Shown here: in pieces, positions 13,491 to 24,808 of the stretch
Numbering within the stretch: position 1 is the first letter of the stretch
Layout of the letters: the number at the start of each line of letters is the position of its first letter
Source of the DNA: Anniella stebbinsi
Taxonomy: Eukaryota > Chordata > Lepidosauria > Squamata > Anniellidae
Length of the DNA: 64,000 nt
Direction of reading: 5' to 3'
Assembly (NCBI GenBank): GCA_029215795.1
Contig: JARDYH010000004.1
Location: forward strand, 221,829,517 to 221,893,516
Made by a program: the position numbers and the translations under genes
Notes under the pieces: generated by a model
Told to the model about the DNA's origin: nothing
What the model saw: only the letters and a program-made list of their open reading frames with translations
The model's database searches: none

Positions 13491-14059
13491 TGCCTTGGAA
13501 TGCGAGAGGAATCTGGGGACTGATTCTTACCTAGAAAGAAATACTTCAGAGGGCAAATATGGACCAGTTTATTTGGGTCTCAGTAGCTGTTCACAGTGAG
13601 CATGTAAAACCTGGAGAGTAGAATAGAAAGCTGTAAATATATATGCGTTTGTTTGGATAAGCAGTACCTAGATGAGGCTTTCTTCCTGACTTTTGGCCAA
13701 ATTCAGTGATCGGGCCAAAGAATTTTTTAAAATAGGCATGAAATGGGCTACTTCAGCCTGGGGCCATACATCTCCGATTATCCGGCAGGAAAAAGAGGTT
13801 TAAGCAGAGTCATTTGAGAATACCACTTTTCTCTCATCTTTGCTGAAATGATGAGCAGCAAAGGACAGACGAACGGTTGCATAACAAATGAGCATGTGTA
13901 TCTGGTCTGTGGAAAGTGATCTTATCTATGTAGGGCTGGCCCTATATGTTGCAGATGCTATTCCGCTTGGTAAATGTTCTGCACAGGTATATTCACTCTG
14001 GACCCACTGATATGCTTGCTAAATGAGGCATTACATGGAAAGAAGCCTCCCAGGGGCTA

Positions 14060-14345
14060 TAGGGCCTGCAAGTGTGCACTCCCCTTTCTCAAGTTAGATA
14101 AATTCCTGGAGGAGGAGAAGGCTATCAGTGGCTACTAGTCCTGATGACTACGTGCTACCTCCGCTATCAGAGGCAGGAAGCCTATGCACACCAGTTGCTG
14201 GAGAACATTTGTGGGAGGGTGATGTTGCACTCATGTCCTGCTTGTGGGTCCCTGGCCGACAGCTGGTTGGCCATTGTGTGAACAGAGTGCTGGACTAGAT
14301 GGACCGTTGGTCTGACCCAGCATGGCTCTTCTTATGTTCTTAAGT
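14060..14345 (+). mobile_element. dispersed retro-repeat ending agcatggctcttcttatgtt
   Basis: aagttagataaattcctgga, then caccagttgctggagaacat, ggccattgtgtgaacagagt and tggtctgacccagcatggct. Other copies lie at 44527-44715, 21750-22665 (split) and 61599-61655. Its 3' end resembles those of squamate SINEs. Confidence 0.62.
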
Positions 14346-15304
14346 TTTCTCTGTCTCTCTTTCACACATACACACATGCACACAGTGTTGCTGTGATGGT
14401 GAGTGACGTGACCCTCTTCTTCCCTGGTGCATGGGGGAGAGGAGAGGGCTAGATGCATGATCTGAGCGCACCTGCTTTTGAACTGGAAGCCACTACAGCT
14501 GCCTGGAGGCTTCTTTTCTTAAGCTGCTTCATTAAGAGGCAAACAGATGAAATGGGGCTCTGCATGTCACTTGACAATCCTTCGCATGTGTGTGAAGCCA
14601 TTATCTAATTAACTACTAGGTGTTGTACGTTGCTGCTAACTTTTATAGTATGTTGTGCTCATTTTAATGTTTTAGTAAATAGTTTCAATATGGTAACGAA
14701 TTCCAGAAGGGAAACTGGGCCAGTCTGATGCGGCAAAACCAATGAAGAGTCTTCTGGCACCTTAAACACTAGCTGTTATATTGTGCCATTTTAGCTTTCG
14801 TGAATTCAAGCCCATTTCAATGCACACAAGTAAAGCGGAAAAGCTTGTAAGCAGTATGAACCAAAGACTATGAAATGCAAGGTATAATCTGACATTTCTG
14901 TCGATGAACCAAATTCCATCTCTCTCTCTTTCTCACTCTCTTCATCTATCATAAGAAAAGTGTGTCATGTTTGAATGTTCCTTTACCCAAATCTGAAACC
15001 AAACCCCCTTCCAGGTCATAGAAAACTAGGATGTCAGGATAAAAGGTTCATCCTTCTCTTTGATATGCTATTTTTCTTCATATAGGGATATTTTTTTTTC
15101 TCATGTGCACATTTGGATATTCAACCCCCACCCTCTAAAAGACTCCTGTAATCTTACTTGGTGCAGCCCCCCCAAAATCTTTACTGCTTGATTCTGCTGA
15201 TAAGGTTATGTGTGTGTCTAAGCCTTGCTCTAGATTTGAATTCTGTCATTCAAACTCTCATTTCTGTTGTTTAACTCTCACAACCCTTCCCATTAGCCTA
15301 AACA

Positions 15305-15670
15305 GTTGAGGCCTTCCCCATTCATGGGAGAGGGCTTTCTCTGTTATGGCACCGTGGCTGTGGAATGCCCTCCCCTTGGAGGGCCTGGCTGGTGCCGGCG
15401 CTGGCTTCATTTCGGCGCCAAGTTAAAACATGGCTTTTTAACAAAGCCCTTGATGGCCAAATTCACCAAGGTTGCACATGGTTTTAATTGTTTTAATTGT
15501 TTCTACTGCTTTTACATTTTATACTGGTTTTAGCTTGATTAATGGTTCGATATGTTTTAGCTGTGTATATTTATTGTTTTCTACCTGTTTGTATGATTTT
15601 ATCTGTATGCCGCTCTGAGATCCCAGAGATATAGGGCGGGATTCAAATGTTTTAATAAATAATAAATTAA
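15305..15670 (+). mobile_element. L2-type LINE 3' end
   Basis: gagggctttctctgttatgg then caccgtggctgtggaatgcc encodes the degenerate RAFSVMAPWLWNALP tail, followed by ttttatctgtatgccgctct, gatatagggcgggattcaaa and (TAAA)n. Confidence 0.78.
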
Positions 15671-17175
15671 TTCTACTGTAGTTTTACCAAAGCATCAGAT
15701 GAAAATCCATTGAAGGGTCCGTTCATATTTGATGTATTCCTCTCGCCTTAACAATATTGTCCGGATCTTTGATCCCAGTGTCTCCCTCCCTCCCCTCTCC
15801 CCCAATTTTGGCCTTAGGGTTTCGCAAGTCACGAAAGAAAGAATAGTCTCCAGGGGGGCAAAATTGAGAATAGCACAGAAACTGATAAAAGAGGAGAAGC
15901 AGAGGAGGTAGACAGTTGAGGGCAAAGAAGCGAGGCTGCGGCGATCTCATTCAGTCTTTGGAGACAGTTGCCACCATTCATTAAAGAGGCTTGAAAGAGT
16001 CACAGTTATGGGATGCCAGGCACTTCCTGCAGTGCTGCCCAGGTCGTTTCTTTAGCAGAACTCTCTGTTCCTCTTGCCCAAAAGAGGCAATTGAACAAGA
16101 TTTTAGGTCACCCGTCTTTCTGGCATGGAAGAGGCCTTGCGGTAGGCTCCAGGGTTAACCCTGTGGTGCCATCTCTGCAGCAGTAGCAGTTGCAAAACAT
16201 ATTTTTTTTATTACAGCTAAAGCCACTGATTGCTAGTGCTTCATTTCTAAAGAGAGAGGAACTGGGGTTTGACCAAGACCTGAAGCTCTTCTGCTTGCTC
16301 TTTGAAAGATTTTAACATTTTTAAACGTGAACTTTTTTCGAGCGTCCCCCAAAGGCAGAACGTTTGTTTATTTGATATACTTTTTTTACAGGCTGCCTTT
16401 TAGGGTGGGCGAGTTGAACCTCTTTCAGCCTGAGAGCTGAATTCAATTTCAGAGACGTTCTCGGTGGGCGGCGCATTCCCGTAGTGGGTGGGGCCAAAGA
16501 CAAAGGGGGCTGCCCCCAAAATATCAAAATGGCTAGCATGTTGTAGCGTATATTTCTTACTGCCAGTAACTAAACTTTAGGAGAGGCATTTCAACCTTTT
16601 CTAACGGGGGAGAACTGCTGCAGAAACGGTGTGGAAAAGGGGTGTGGAAAAGGGGTAGGGGAACGGGAAGGGAGTGGGGCCCTCTGGGGAATCTCAGAGA
16701 GCCAAATTGGGACCCCAGGTAGACTGGATTTGGCTCGTGCACCTGAGGTTCAAAACCTCTGTTTTAGGGTATGGTCTTTACAAAGTAACTTACACAATCG
16801 TGTCACACATTATTTTGAATATTTTTTTTTATCCCCCTCCTCTTTTTTATTGTGACTATTAACAGAACAAAACAAAAAAGATAAATCGTGAAAAAGAAAA
16901 ACAAAACAAATCATATATATAGGAATACCATCATTTCCCCCCCCCCCCCCAATCAGGTATATTAGTTTGAATAATAATAACACCTCTCCTTAATCCCCAG
17001 CGTTTAGGAGGCAGGCTGGGGTTGCCCGGTAAATGTTGGCAGAAACGGAATGTTGCTGCTGGACATTACTGCAAATAGCAATGGCTGAAGATAGCTCTTG
17101 CATGATGCCTGGCCAAACTTCCTCACGGGACTGTAGGCCCAAAGCATAAATGTCTGCCACTACGATCTCTTTTAT

Positions 17176-17297
17176 GCCTTTTTAAACTTTTTAACGTTTA
17201 AATTTAAATTGTTATTCTTACGGTTTTTAATTGTGCACTGCCCAGAGAGCTTCGGCTGATGGGCAATATAAAGGTGTAATAAAATAAATAAATAAAT
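17176..17297 (+). mobile_element. L2-type LINE tail
   Basis: aattgtgcactgcccagaga then gcttcggctgatgggcaata and a (TAAA)n end; nearly the same tail recurs at 62840-62925. Confidence 0.72.
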
Positions 17298-17642
17298 CTG
17301 CCCTTCCCATCGGCCCTGTCTCCCACAGCATGTTTCAGATCTTCTCTCCTGTAACAACTGAAACTCTTGACTCTTACCAAAGGGTTTTGGACTTCCGGTT
17401 GACTAGCTGCCTTTTTTCCATCTAGTGACTGGTAAAGACGGAGGGGAAAATGTGCATCTTGGTATATAAGTACTTTCTCTCATGTATTCCTTGGTTGGTT
17501 GGGGGCTTCTCGATAAAAGCAACCCTGTTATGAACTCAAGGATTGCCTCGCTGCTCAGGCCAAGGGCTGCCTACTGTGGCATTTTGTTTCCTACAGTAGC
17601 CAGCCTACTTGGAAGCCTTTAGCTAGCGTATGCTGTTCTCTT

Positions 17643-17890
17643 GTTTTATTTTGCTTATGTATTATTACATTTATATCCCAATTTATTTCCTCTTGTGAAG
17701 AACCTCAGGTAGCTTATATGGTCCTCCTCCTCTCCATTTTATTCTCACAACTATCCTGTGAGGTAGGTTAGGCTGAGAGTCTGTGACTGGCCCAAAGTCA
17801 CCCAGTGAGCTTCATGGCAGACTGGGGACTAGAACCCGGATCTCCCGAGTCCCAGTCCAGCACTCTAACTACTACATCACATCATTGGTT
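17643..17890 (-). mobile_element. tRNA-derived SINE
   Basis: On the plus strand this reads the tail first: ctcctcctctccattttatt, ctgtgaggtaggttaggctg, then cccagtgagcttcatggcag and the tRNA-like head cccagtccagcactctaact (B-box side agaacccggatctcccga). Confidence 0.75.
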
Positions 17891-18104
17891 TAAGTAACAT
17901 AAACCATTGGTTTAGGTAACATGATAGTAGAACTTGGAGCCACTTAATGGTGTTGATGGATAGTTAGTTCAGGAAAGACAAAAGAAAGCACTTTATTTAC
18001 ACAAAAATTTACTCACATAAGATGTAATGGCTACTGGATTAGATTTTTTTTAAAGGAATCTAATAAATCCACAGAGAAGTGATCTGTCATTGGCACCACG
18101 TCAG

Positions 18105-18235
18105 GGGGTCTCCAACCTGTCTGAGTTGGTTGGCAGATTTGGAAGTTTGAAAGTGTTGCGAACGCTCTCACAAAATGGCTGCTAGGGGGCTTGCCCATTC
18201 TTAAAAAGACTGCTGTGGTAGGTATGACAGGTCAC
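18105..18235 (+). repeat. dispersed repeat, also at 44085-44220 in reverse
   Basis: gggtctccaacctgtctgag, gtgttgcgaacgctctcaca and aaatggctgctagggggctt; the reverse copy reads agccattttgtgagagcatc and aaaaggttggggaccacagg. Confidence 0.55.
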
Positions 18236-18592
18236 AAAATATAAATTTCCCATAATACAAACTGGTGGGAGCAATGGATCCCACTTTAGGGGCAATTAAA
18301 AAGGGGGACATCCTTTAAAGTTCTCTTTGCTTTGATTGGAAAAAAAATGTCCTATTTTCCTGCGTGGTGTTTTCTATCTGAATGGCATGACATTTGTAAG
18401 CATTCTGTTCTCCCCCACCCCCACTACTCCCTCCCCCCTGGGCCTAGTATCTGAACAGCCAAATTTCAGATAGAAAGGATTGATTTATCTCAGAAATGCC
18501 TCATTTGCATTATTTATTAAAATCTGCTTTGGGTCACCATTGAGATAAAGCATATAAATTCCAAAATACCTTGCAACTCCCAGTCATCTGGA

Positions 18593-18740
18593 TGGGGCAG
18601 TGGTAGAGCAAATGCTTTTCTGCAGTCAGGGCTGCCAAAAAACCCCCACGCCTGAACCCCTGGAGATTACCTGCCAGTCAGTGTCAACAGTATGGGCTTA
18701 GATGAATGGTCTGACTCAGCATAAAGCAGCTTCCTCATGG
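18593..18740 (+). mobile_element. second SINE family, tRNA-like head
   Basis: ggggcagtggtagagcaaat (A-box-like) followed by cccctggagattacctgcca, gtcagtgtcaacagtatggg and gtctgactcagcataaagca. Confidence 0.65.
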
Positions 18741-19216
18741 ATTGTGCCTCAGGTGCATAGCTAAAGGCACTTTTACCAGGCAGGAGAAACCAAGATAAGG
18801 AAAGAATCTTAAGTCACTATCGCTCTAGAGCTTTTACACCCATAGAGGTATGTGCAATTAGCTCATGTTGCAGCTAGACGTTCAGATGTGCCAGGACATC
18901 TCTTTGTATCTGCAAGATCCTTGAGATTCTTCCAGCACTGATGTAAATTAATGTTTGTCCTTGGGAACGAGGGCATAACTTGAGTTATACAGGAGTGGCC
19001 TTAGCTGAACTGGGAAGAAACTGCTATGAGTGTGATCTTTAGCTAGCCAGTGGTTCATATTGAGATCTGTTGTAAGGATTTGCTACCTTTTGCGGATGAG
19101 ATAAAAGAGGCGGGTTGCATGAGTGGGTGGTAAGTCCAGCTCCATTTATTTCATTTTGAGGTACTCTATTGGAATGAATGAATGAATGAAAAAGCTCTTG
19201 CGTAAGCAGTGTATTA

Positions 19217-19395
19217 GGCCCTTTCTACACCATAGGGGTGTAGAGGGAGGGAGGGAGGGCGATCCTGGAAGTACCTGATACACACCATCGGCGCACAGGG
19301 AGGGAAGGAGGGTGATCCCAGAAGTACCTAATACACACCATCGGCGCACAGGGACCATCTGGGGGCCATCCAAAAAGCCTGGTGTGGAAAGGGCC
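19217..19395. mobile_element. short DNA element with GGCCCTTTCTACACCA ends and TTA flanks
   Basis: ggccctttctacacca pairs with tggtgtggaaagggcc, and TTA flanks both ends (19214-19216, 19396-19398). A 3-bp TTA duplication is typical of PIF/Harbinger elements. Inside, a 54-bp unit containing acaccatcggcgcacaggg occurs twice in tandem. Confidence 0.65.
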
Positions 19396-20499
19396 TTAGT
19401 GTATTGGCCCTCAAACGGGTTCTGGGCTTGTGTGGGAAGGAAAATGGTGCAAGATTAGCAAACACTAAATAAATTGTGTCTCTGTGTGTGTTTGTGTGTG
19501 TACATATATAATTTGATAAGTGTCGTATTACAGTATAGAAATGTATTGCGCTGTAGTTTTGCAAACGCCTTCTGTGTTAGTCACATGTGGGCTAAAATAA
19601 GGGGGGGGGGAAACATTTATAAAATGCTCTGAAAAATTATGTGTATTTTATGCCATTTATTAGTTATATGTAATTCATACTTATGCATACTGAGAGTAAA
19701 ATACTCCTCAGATCATGGATTCCATTTTTTCCTATAGGCTTGTATCCTTGAGTTGTTATAGGGTTGAGGCAGTCATGAAAAGGAAAACTTGTAAACTAGT
19801 GATTGTTCTTCTCCTTAATGGTAATTCTTTTGTAATTTATTCAGTATGTGGAGTGAGCTGGAGGTGGTAGGTAAGGCCAGGGGAGTTTTAGCAGAGGGAG
19901 TTTGTGCGTGGCACATGCGGGTCAAACAGTAGGTGGGCGAGGATCAAAGTTCATTACTTCAGGTTAATTGGCCTCCAATTTTTAGTGTGGGCCTAGGTTG
20001 TGCTTAGCACAACCTGTTCCCTCCAGAAGCCAAGATGAAAATATGTTGTTCTTGCTAAAGAGAGCATGTAAATAACTAATGAACGGACCATTAATCTTCA
20101 GTTGCAGTAAAAAAGACCATGTGGTAAAGCTTGAGTTGCAGCAGACCTTGTGACCCGGCAAATTCTATATTTGGATTTTGGACTTTTAACGTGCTTGTTT
20201 TAAAATACAGCTGAAGCTGAAATAAAGAAATAGGAAAGAGAGTTAGTACAGGCATCTGTTTAAATGCTGTTGGAATGGGTGAATTGAGTTCAGTGGAAAT
20301 ATGTGTTACAGTCCTTACTGGACTGTGCCACTTAGGTCTGTAGGTGGGGCGGTGTTGTTGTTGCATTTTGAATGCTCCTTGCATGTGAAAACACACACAT
20401 AGGAACTATGACACAAGTGGGGAGTTCTTCCCAGCCATCACCTTAGCTTTCCAAATGTTAGAGAGGCAACATATACAATACTACAATGCTTAATATACC

Positions 20500-20890
20500 T
20501 GGGATAACTGGGACCACGGATTTCCCGTTTTTTTCCTGCGGTCCTGGGACACTCCCGAAGACCACAGCCGGGGTGGCGCTTGATCACGGGTCATCCCTTC
20601 TTCCCTGAGAGTAGTGGGGCTCTGGAAACAGGCACGGAGCTGCGCGGGGGCAGTCTGTGCCCATCAGGTTGGGGCGGAAGCAGTTTCAAGGTTGTTTTTT
20701 TTTTTTTAACTTGCGGTGGAGTGCAATTGTGCTCCCGTCTCCGGAAGAAAAAAAAAAGGCACCTGCAACATCCCTCTTGGCTTCCGGGATGCTGCACTGG
20801 CGTTTGGACTCTGGGGGATGATCCTGGAAGCAGGAAAGCCTGGGATCCTCCCCGCTCCCTCCTGGAAGGCTCATAGGTGTAGATGACATC
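20500..20890. mobile_element. GC-rich DNA element, second copy
   Basis: Shares atcctggaagcaggaaagcc, a C-rich stretch and ataggtgtagatgacatcc with the right end of the 42340 copy. The left end is not clear. Two 12-base homopolymer runs (T near 20696, A near 20748) sit inside. Confidence 0.5.
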
Positions 20891-20934
20891 CTAAAACATC
20901 TGGCAGGTCCATGGTGGAGAAGCTGGGCTTTAAT

Positions 20935-21200
20935 ATAATGAAATTTCTAAGCGGTTCACACTAAAATGCATATACCATACGATGTAGAAACGATATAAAA
21001 TAATAAATTATTAAGCCCATTATAGCAAACACCATAAAACATGGCGGTGTCATAGTCCTTTATGGGTCAGTGTAAAGAAATACGTTTTGAAGAGGCCTTT
21101 GAACCTTGCCTGGTTCTGCCAGCTGAACCACATCGGGGGAGCATGTTCCAGAGGGTGGATGCCACTTCTGCAGTAATTAATACATGGGGCAACATTTTAA
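20935..21200 (-). mobile_element. probable L2-type LINE fragment
   Basis: ctaagcggttcacactaaaa, an A-rich tail, then tgaagaggcctttgaacctt and agcatgttccagagggtgga fit the minus strand of an L2-like 3' end. Diverged. Confidence 0.45.
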
Positions 21201-21436
21201 CTTGCGTAATACAGAAGGACTGTATCACGTGCTACTTTTGTATGATGAATGACACGCCACCGTTTTGCAGGGCTACCTGAGATTGTGCCAAATTCAGAGG
21301 TTGGTTCAGGGTTCAGAGCTTTTCAGTTGTGACACCTAAATGCTGGAGTTCCCTCTGTAAGGAGACCTGCCTGTGCTCCATGCTCATCATGTTAATATTA
21401 TTATTATAAATAATAATAATAATAATAATAATATAT

Positions 21437-21605
21437 TTATTTATTTCTTACCCGCCTTCTCCCTCCGGATCGACACGGGGAACAACATCAATAAAAACAT
21501 TATAAAAACATCAAACTGATTAAAAGCATATAAAATTAATACATTATTAAAATATCAACAAAGTCTTAAAATTTGACTGGGTAGGCCTGTCTTTCAGAAG
21601 ACAGG
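21437..21605 (-). mobile_element. L2-type LINE tail beside an ATA microsatellite
   Basis: atttatttcttacccgcctt, then an A-rich tail of aaaacat units and gtaggcctgtctttcagaag. (ATA)n precedes it at 21403-21434. Confidence 0.5.
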
Positions 21606-21749
21606 TGAAGATTTTATTTTTGGGTTTTTTATTATTATAAAAATCATTGATTATATGAATAATTTTACTGGAATGATGGATACTATGGTTTAATTATATA
21701 GCATTGCTCAGCTGTCAGCTGGCTGAATTTTTAGTTGGTCCAAAGAGGC

Positions 21750-21817
21750 ATAAGAACTTAAGAAGAACCCTGCTGGATCAAACCAAGGGTGTATCTAGTC
21801 CAGCATTCTGTTCCTGC
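21750..21817 (-). repeat. dispersed retro-repeat fragment, left of the hAT insertion
   Basis: cataagaacttaagaagaac, then ctgctggatcaaaccaaggg and tccagcattctg are the minus-strand end of the family at 14060-14345. It continues after the hAT-like element at 22589. Confidence 0.7.
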
Positions 21818-22580
21818 CAGGGTGGATAAAAATCAATGATTTTTAAAAAATAAAAATAAAAAAACCCAATTTTTTAAATTTAAATTGGATATTTTTGATT
21901 TAAATCGGATTTTTTTTAAAAAAACTGTTTTTTGAGGAAAAATCTATCTAAAATAGTTTTGTATTTAAGATACATTATAGTCCAAAGGTTATATTCATCA
22001 TGAAATAAGGATTAGTTTTTAATTATGTAGCATGAGGCTGCATATTCATAAAATGTTTAAATTTTTTGGTAAATGAATTCCATTAATCTGTCCACAATGT
22101 CATGCTCTTCCAGAGGTTTCTGTAAGATCTAGAAGATATCTAGAAGATATTATCACAGATGCTTGGTTTTACAGTTCTCAAAACTGAATTTGTGTCAGCA
22201 GAGATCACAATCACATTGTTCCTTTGCAAATCTATGTACACAGAATCAACCCCTTACCTTTTAAATGCTAAGTTTTAAAAAATGCAATGACTAGATTGTT
22301 GGGAGTGAAATAGATCTGCACAAGAAGCTAAAAATGAAACCTGCGTCTGCTTGTAAATATTAAGATTATACCAGCAAGAATGAGTCTTTGGTAACTCTTG
22401 AATTGTGTAAAATATGTATTAAGCTTATAGCAAGGAAGAGTTCACTTTTGGGGGGGGAAGTCACATGATTAAATCAAGTCTTTCTGAGTAGTGATTAAAA
22501 TCGTGATTTAAATCATGATTTAAATCAAATCCACCCTGGTAGTGATTTAAATCAAATTGATCTAAATCAAATCCATCCTG
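21818..22580. mobile_element. hAT-like non-autonomous element, 763 bp
   Basis: CAGGGTGGAT at the left end pairs with ATCCATCCTG at the right end. Both flanks carry the perfect 8-bp duplication gttcctgc (21810-21817 and 22581-22588), which is the hAT signature. The interior is very AT-rich with repeated gatttaaatcaaatcc motifs and no coding capacity that I can see. The right end has a second, inner terminus (caaatccaccctgg near 22530). Confidence 0.88.
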
Positions 22581-22588
22581 GTTCCTGC

Positions 22589-22665
22589 AGTGGCTGAACA
22601 GATGCCCATGGGAAGTCCACAAGCAACACATGAGTATGGTTATAGCATCTTCTCAAACAAATGAG
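22589..22665 (-). repeat. dispersed retro-repeat fragment, right of the hAT insertion
   Basis: agtggctgaacagatgccca and gggaagtccacaagcaacac continue the interrupted repeat from 21817, so the hAT insertion is the younger event. Confidence 0.6.
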
Positions 22666-22883
22666 CACATTTTCCTGAATCAGCTTAAAGGAATTCCAAG
22701 GTGTTTCAGCAACGGCATTTTTGCTTTGTTATCTTGTATAATGCAAGGTTGCTATATATTAGATCCAGACTAATTTAGTCATGTTTCATTCCCATTGAAG
22801 TCAACAGGGCTTCATTTAGTCCTGGCTAACTTGTCCCATTGATTTCAGTTGGACTAAAGCAGAGTATCCTATTATGCTTGTGG

Positions 22884-23064
22884 GACCCACCGCTTGCACA
22901 ATGGGGCTTTTGTGGTTCTGAAAATAACCCCGAATGAGGGGAAATGCTCATTTCCAGAATGGAGCAGGTCAGTGGAGCTTGCAGAAGGATGCTCTACTGA
23001 CTTGTCCTGATCTGGAAATGAGCATTTTAGAAGAGCAAAAGCCCCTTTGCACAAGCTTTGGGTC
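22884..23064. mobile_element. fold-back element of about 180 bp
   Basis: gcttgcacaatggggctttt pairs with aaaagcccctttgcacaagc, then aaatgctcatttccag with ctggaaatgagcattt, then caggtcagtggagc with gctctactgacttg. No target duplication was found and the family is not recognised. Confidence 0.65.
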
Positions 23065-23559
23065 GTGTGTGAGCAGCGGAACCAGAGCAGCGGAACCAGG
23101 GCCCCATACTGCCTGTAGTCGGGATCCAACTCAGCTATTCGCTTTCTGTCTTTTTTGGTTTTTTTTTTTAGAGATTTATTATTGTTAATAATATTAGAGA
23201 TTTCCTATTGTTTGGCTTATTTTAGTATGGATGGAAGGTAAGTCAAGAGGTCTTGATATTTTTTAGCTGACTCTGTCTCAGCTTCCGAGTTGCTGCCTGC
23301 ATGAGCAAACCATTAGAATGCTGGAGTAAGTTAAGGTGTGCTGAGTGTAATTCAGCTGCTCTACAACAGTCCTAGAGTACCCTTAGGCAAGGCAGTATCA
23401 GCTATGAGCATTGATTGCCATTTGCATTTCCTCAGATGCAAAGTGTAAATCTCTAAGTGGGAGCTCTGTTCAGGATAGAGCCACAATCCAGGGTAGAAAG
23501 GTCAGGTTGGCAGGTACCTGCAGTCTTATCAGGGATGTGTGGTGAAGTCGTTCCAAGCA

Positions 23560-23696
23560 GGGAAACGGGTAACTTGTGGCCCTCCAGATGTTTTGACCTA
23601 CAACCCTCATCAGCCCTACCCAGCATAGCCCAAAGTGAAGGCTGACGGGAGTTGTAGGCCAAAACATTTGGAGGGCCACAAATTGTCCACCCTTGG
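23560..23696. repeat. fold-back repeat, CCTCCAGATGTTTTG family
   Basis: cctccagatgttttgaccta and gttgtaggccaaaacatttg pair closely over more than 40 bp. Confidence 0.68.
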
Positions 23697-24464
23697 GTTA
23701 GAGTGGCAGAGTAGGACTGGGAAGATAAAATGGGGAAGAGTGAATCACATAGGCTGTCTTGAGCTCTTTGGAGGAAAGCCGGGACATCAATATAATGAAA
23801 TGAAAATGAATGGAAAGCAAGGTTCTGTAGATGGGAGGACAAGCGATGGTGGAGCATGCAGCCTAAGTCCAAAGTCAGCACCTCGGTCAGCGCATCATGG
23901 GAGCCAGAGATAAGGCTAGGTTAATGAGCAGGGAATTGGACATGGAGCCAGTAATTTGGAGACTCCTATGGCTGAAAGAGTCCTGTAGCGGAGATGTATG
24001 ACCTAGGCTCGGCCTTCTCCTCTGAGGAGAGTTGTCCTTTGCGAAAGAGGCTGTGTTTCCCATCCCTGTTGTATAGCAAATACAGGTCAGATACTTGAAC
24101 TTGTGGGAAAAGCAGTTGGTAGCGATAAGTGGTGTGGGACAGTAGCAAGCAGGGGAAGAATAAAGTGCTCTTCTCTGCTGCAAGCTGACCCCCACCCCAC
24201 CTCGATTTGCATAGGGGAAGCAGCGGTGGTCTGGTCGTAAAGCGACCAGGTTATAGAGGAATGTGTAGTTCTGCCCTGAGATGTAGGCAAAAGGCTCATT
24301 ACTCCCCCCCTCCTGCTGCATGGCAGCAATAGACACTCCGATCACATCATTGTTCTCTGCGCCCAGTTGCTTATTCCCGAGCATGAGCCAAGGCAGGAGA
24401 TGGGAGTGAGCAGCCGACATGCAAGCAGAGCTTCTGCTGCTCTTCGCGCTGGTAGGTAGGGTGG

Positions 24465-24660
24465 CCACTTATGAGATTGCCAAAAAAGAGGATGAAGGAG
24501 GACCCCAATTTGCATATGTAAATGTATATATAGGTGTAAATTGAGAAGTAATAGCAAAACTTTTGACTAAACCAGATGTGAACTGTACACTTCTTCATAT
24601 AGAGGACAGCTTCCAGTAGATGCCTGTCCTCTATAAATAGGACATCTGGTCCCCTATGGG
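24465..24660. repeat. possible DNA element with tagggtggcca / tggtcccctat ends
   Basis: agggtggccacttatgagat at the left and aggacatctggtcccctatg at the right, with catatagaggacagcttcca and gcctgtcctctataaatagg pairing inside. A related end gaggacacatgaccacccta occurs at 1795-1815. Confidence 0.4.
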
Positions 24661-24761
24661 AGGATAGTCTGCCTGTGTCTTGTTTGCATGAGAAATGAAT
24701 CATTGGAAGAAGCAAATAAAGTTATTGTTCAGCATTCTTGTTCAGCTCATAAATATTGGAT

Positions 24762-24763
<2 letters not shown>

Positions 24764-24794
<31 letters not shown>

Positions 24795-24808
24795 GTAGTA
24801 GTAGTAGT
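24764..24808. repeat. (TAA)n(TAG)n microsatellite
   Basis: About ten TAA units change to five TAG units. Confidence 0.95.

Larger units (their letters stand above)
13491..20499. other. noncoding DNA between listed repeats
   Basis: I see no coding sequence outside the repeats listed. A 14-base C-run is at about 16937. No trace of the upstream NBCe1-B exons (basic RRRRRHK region) was found. Confidence 0.5.
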
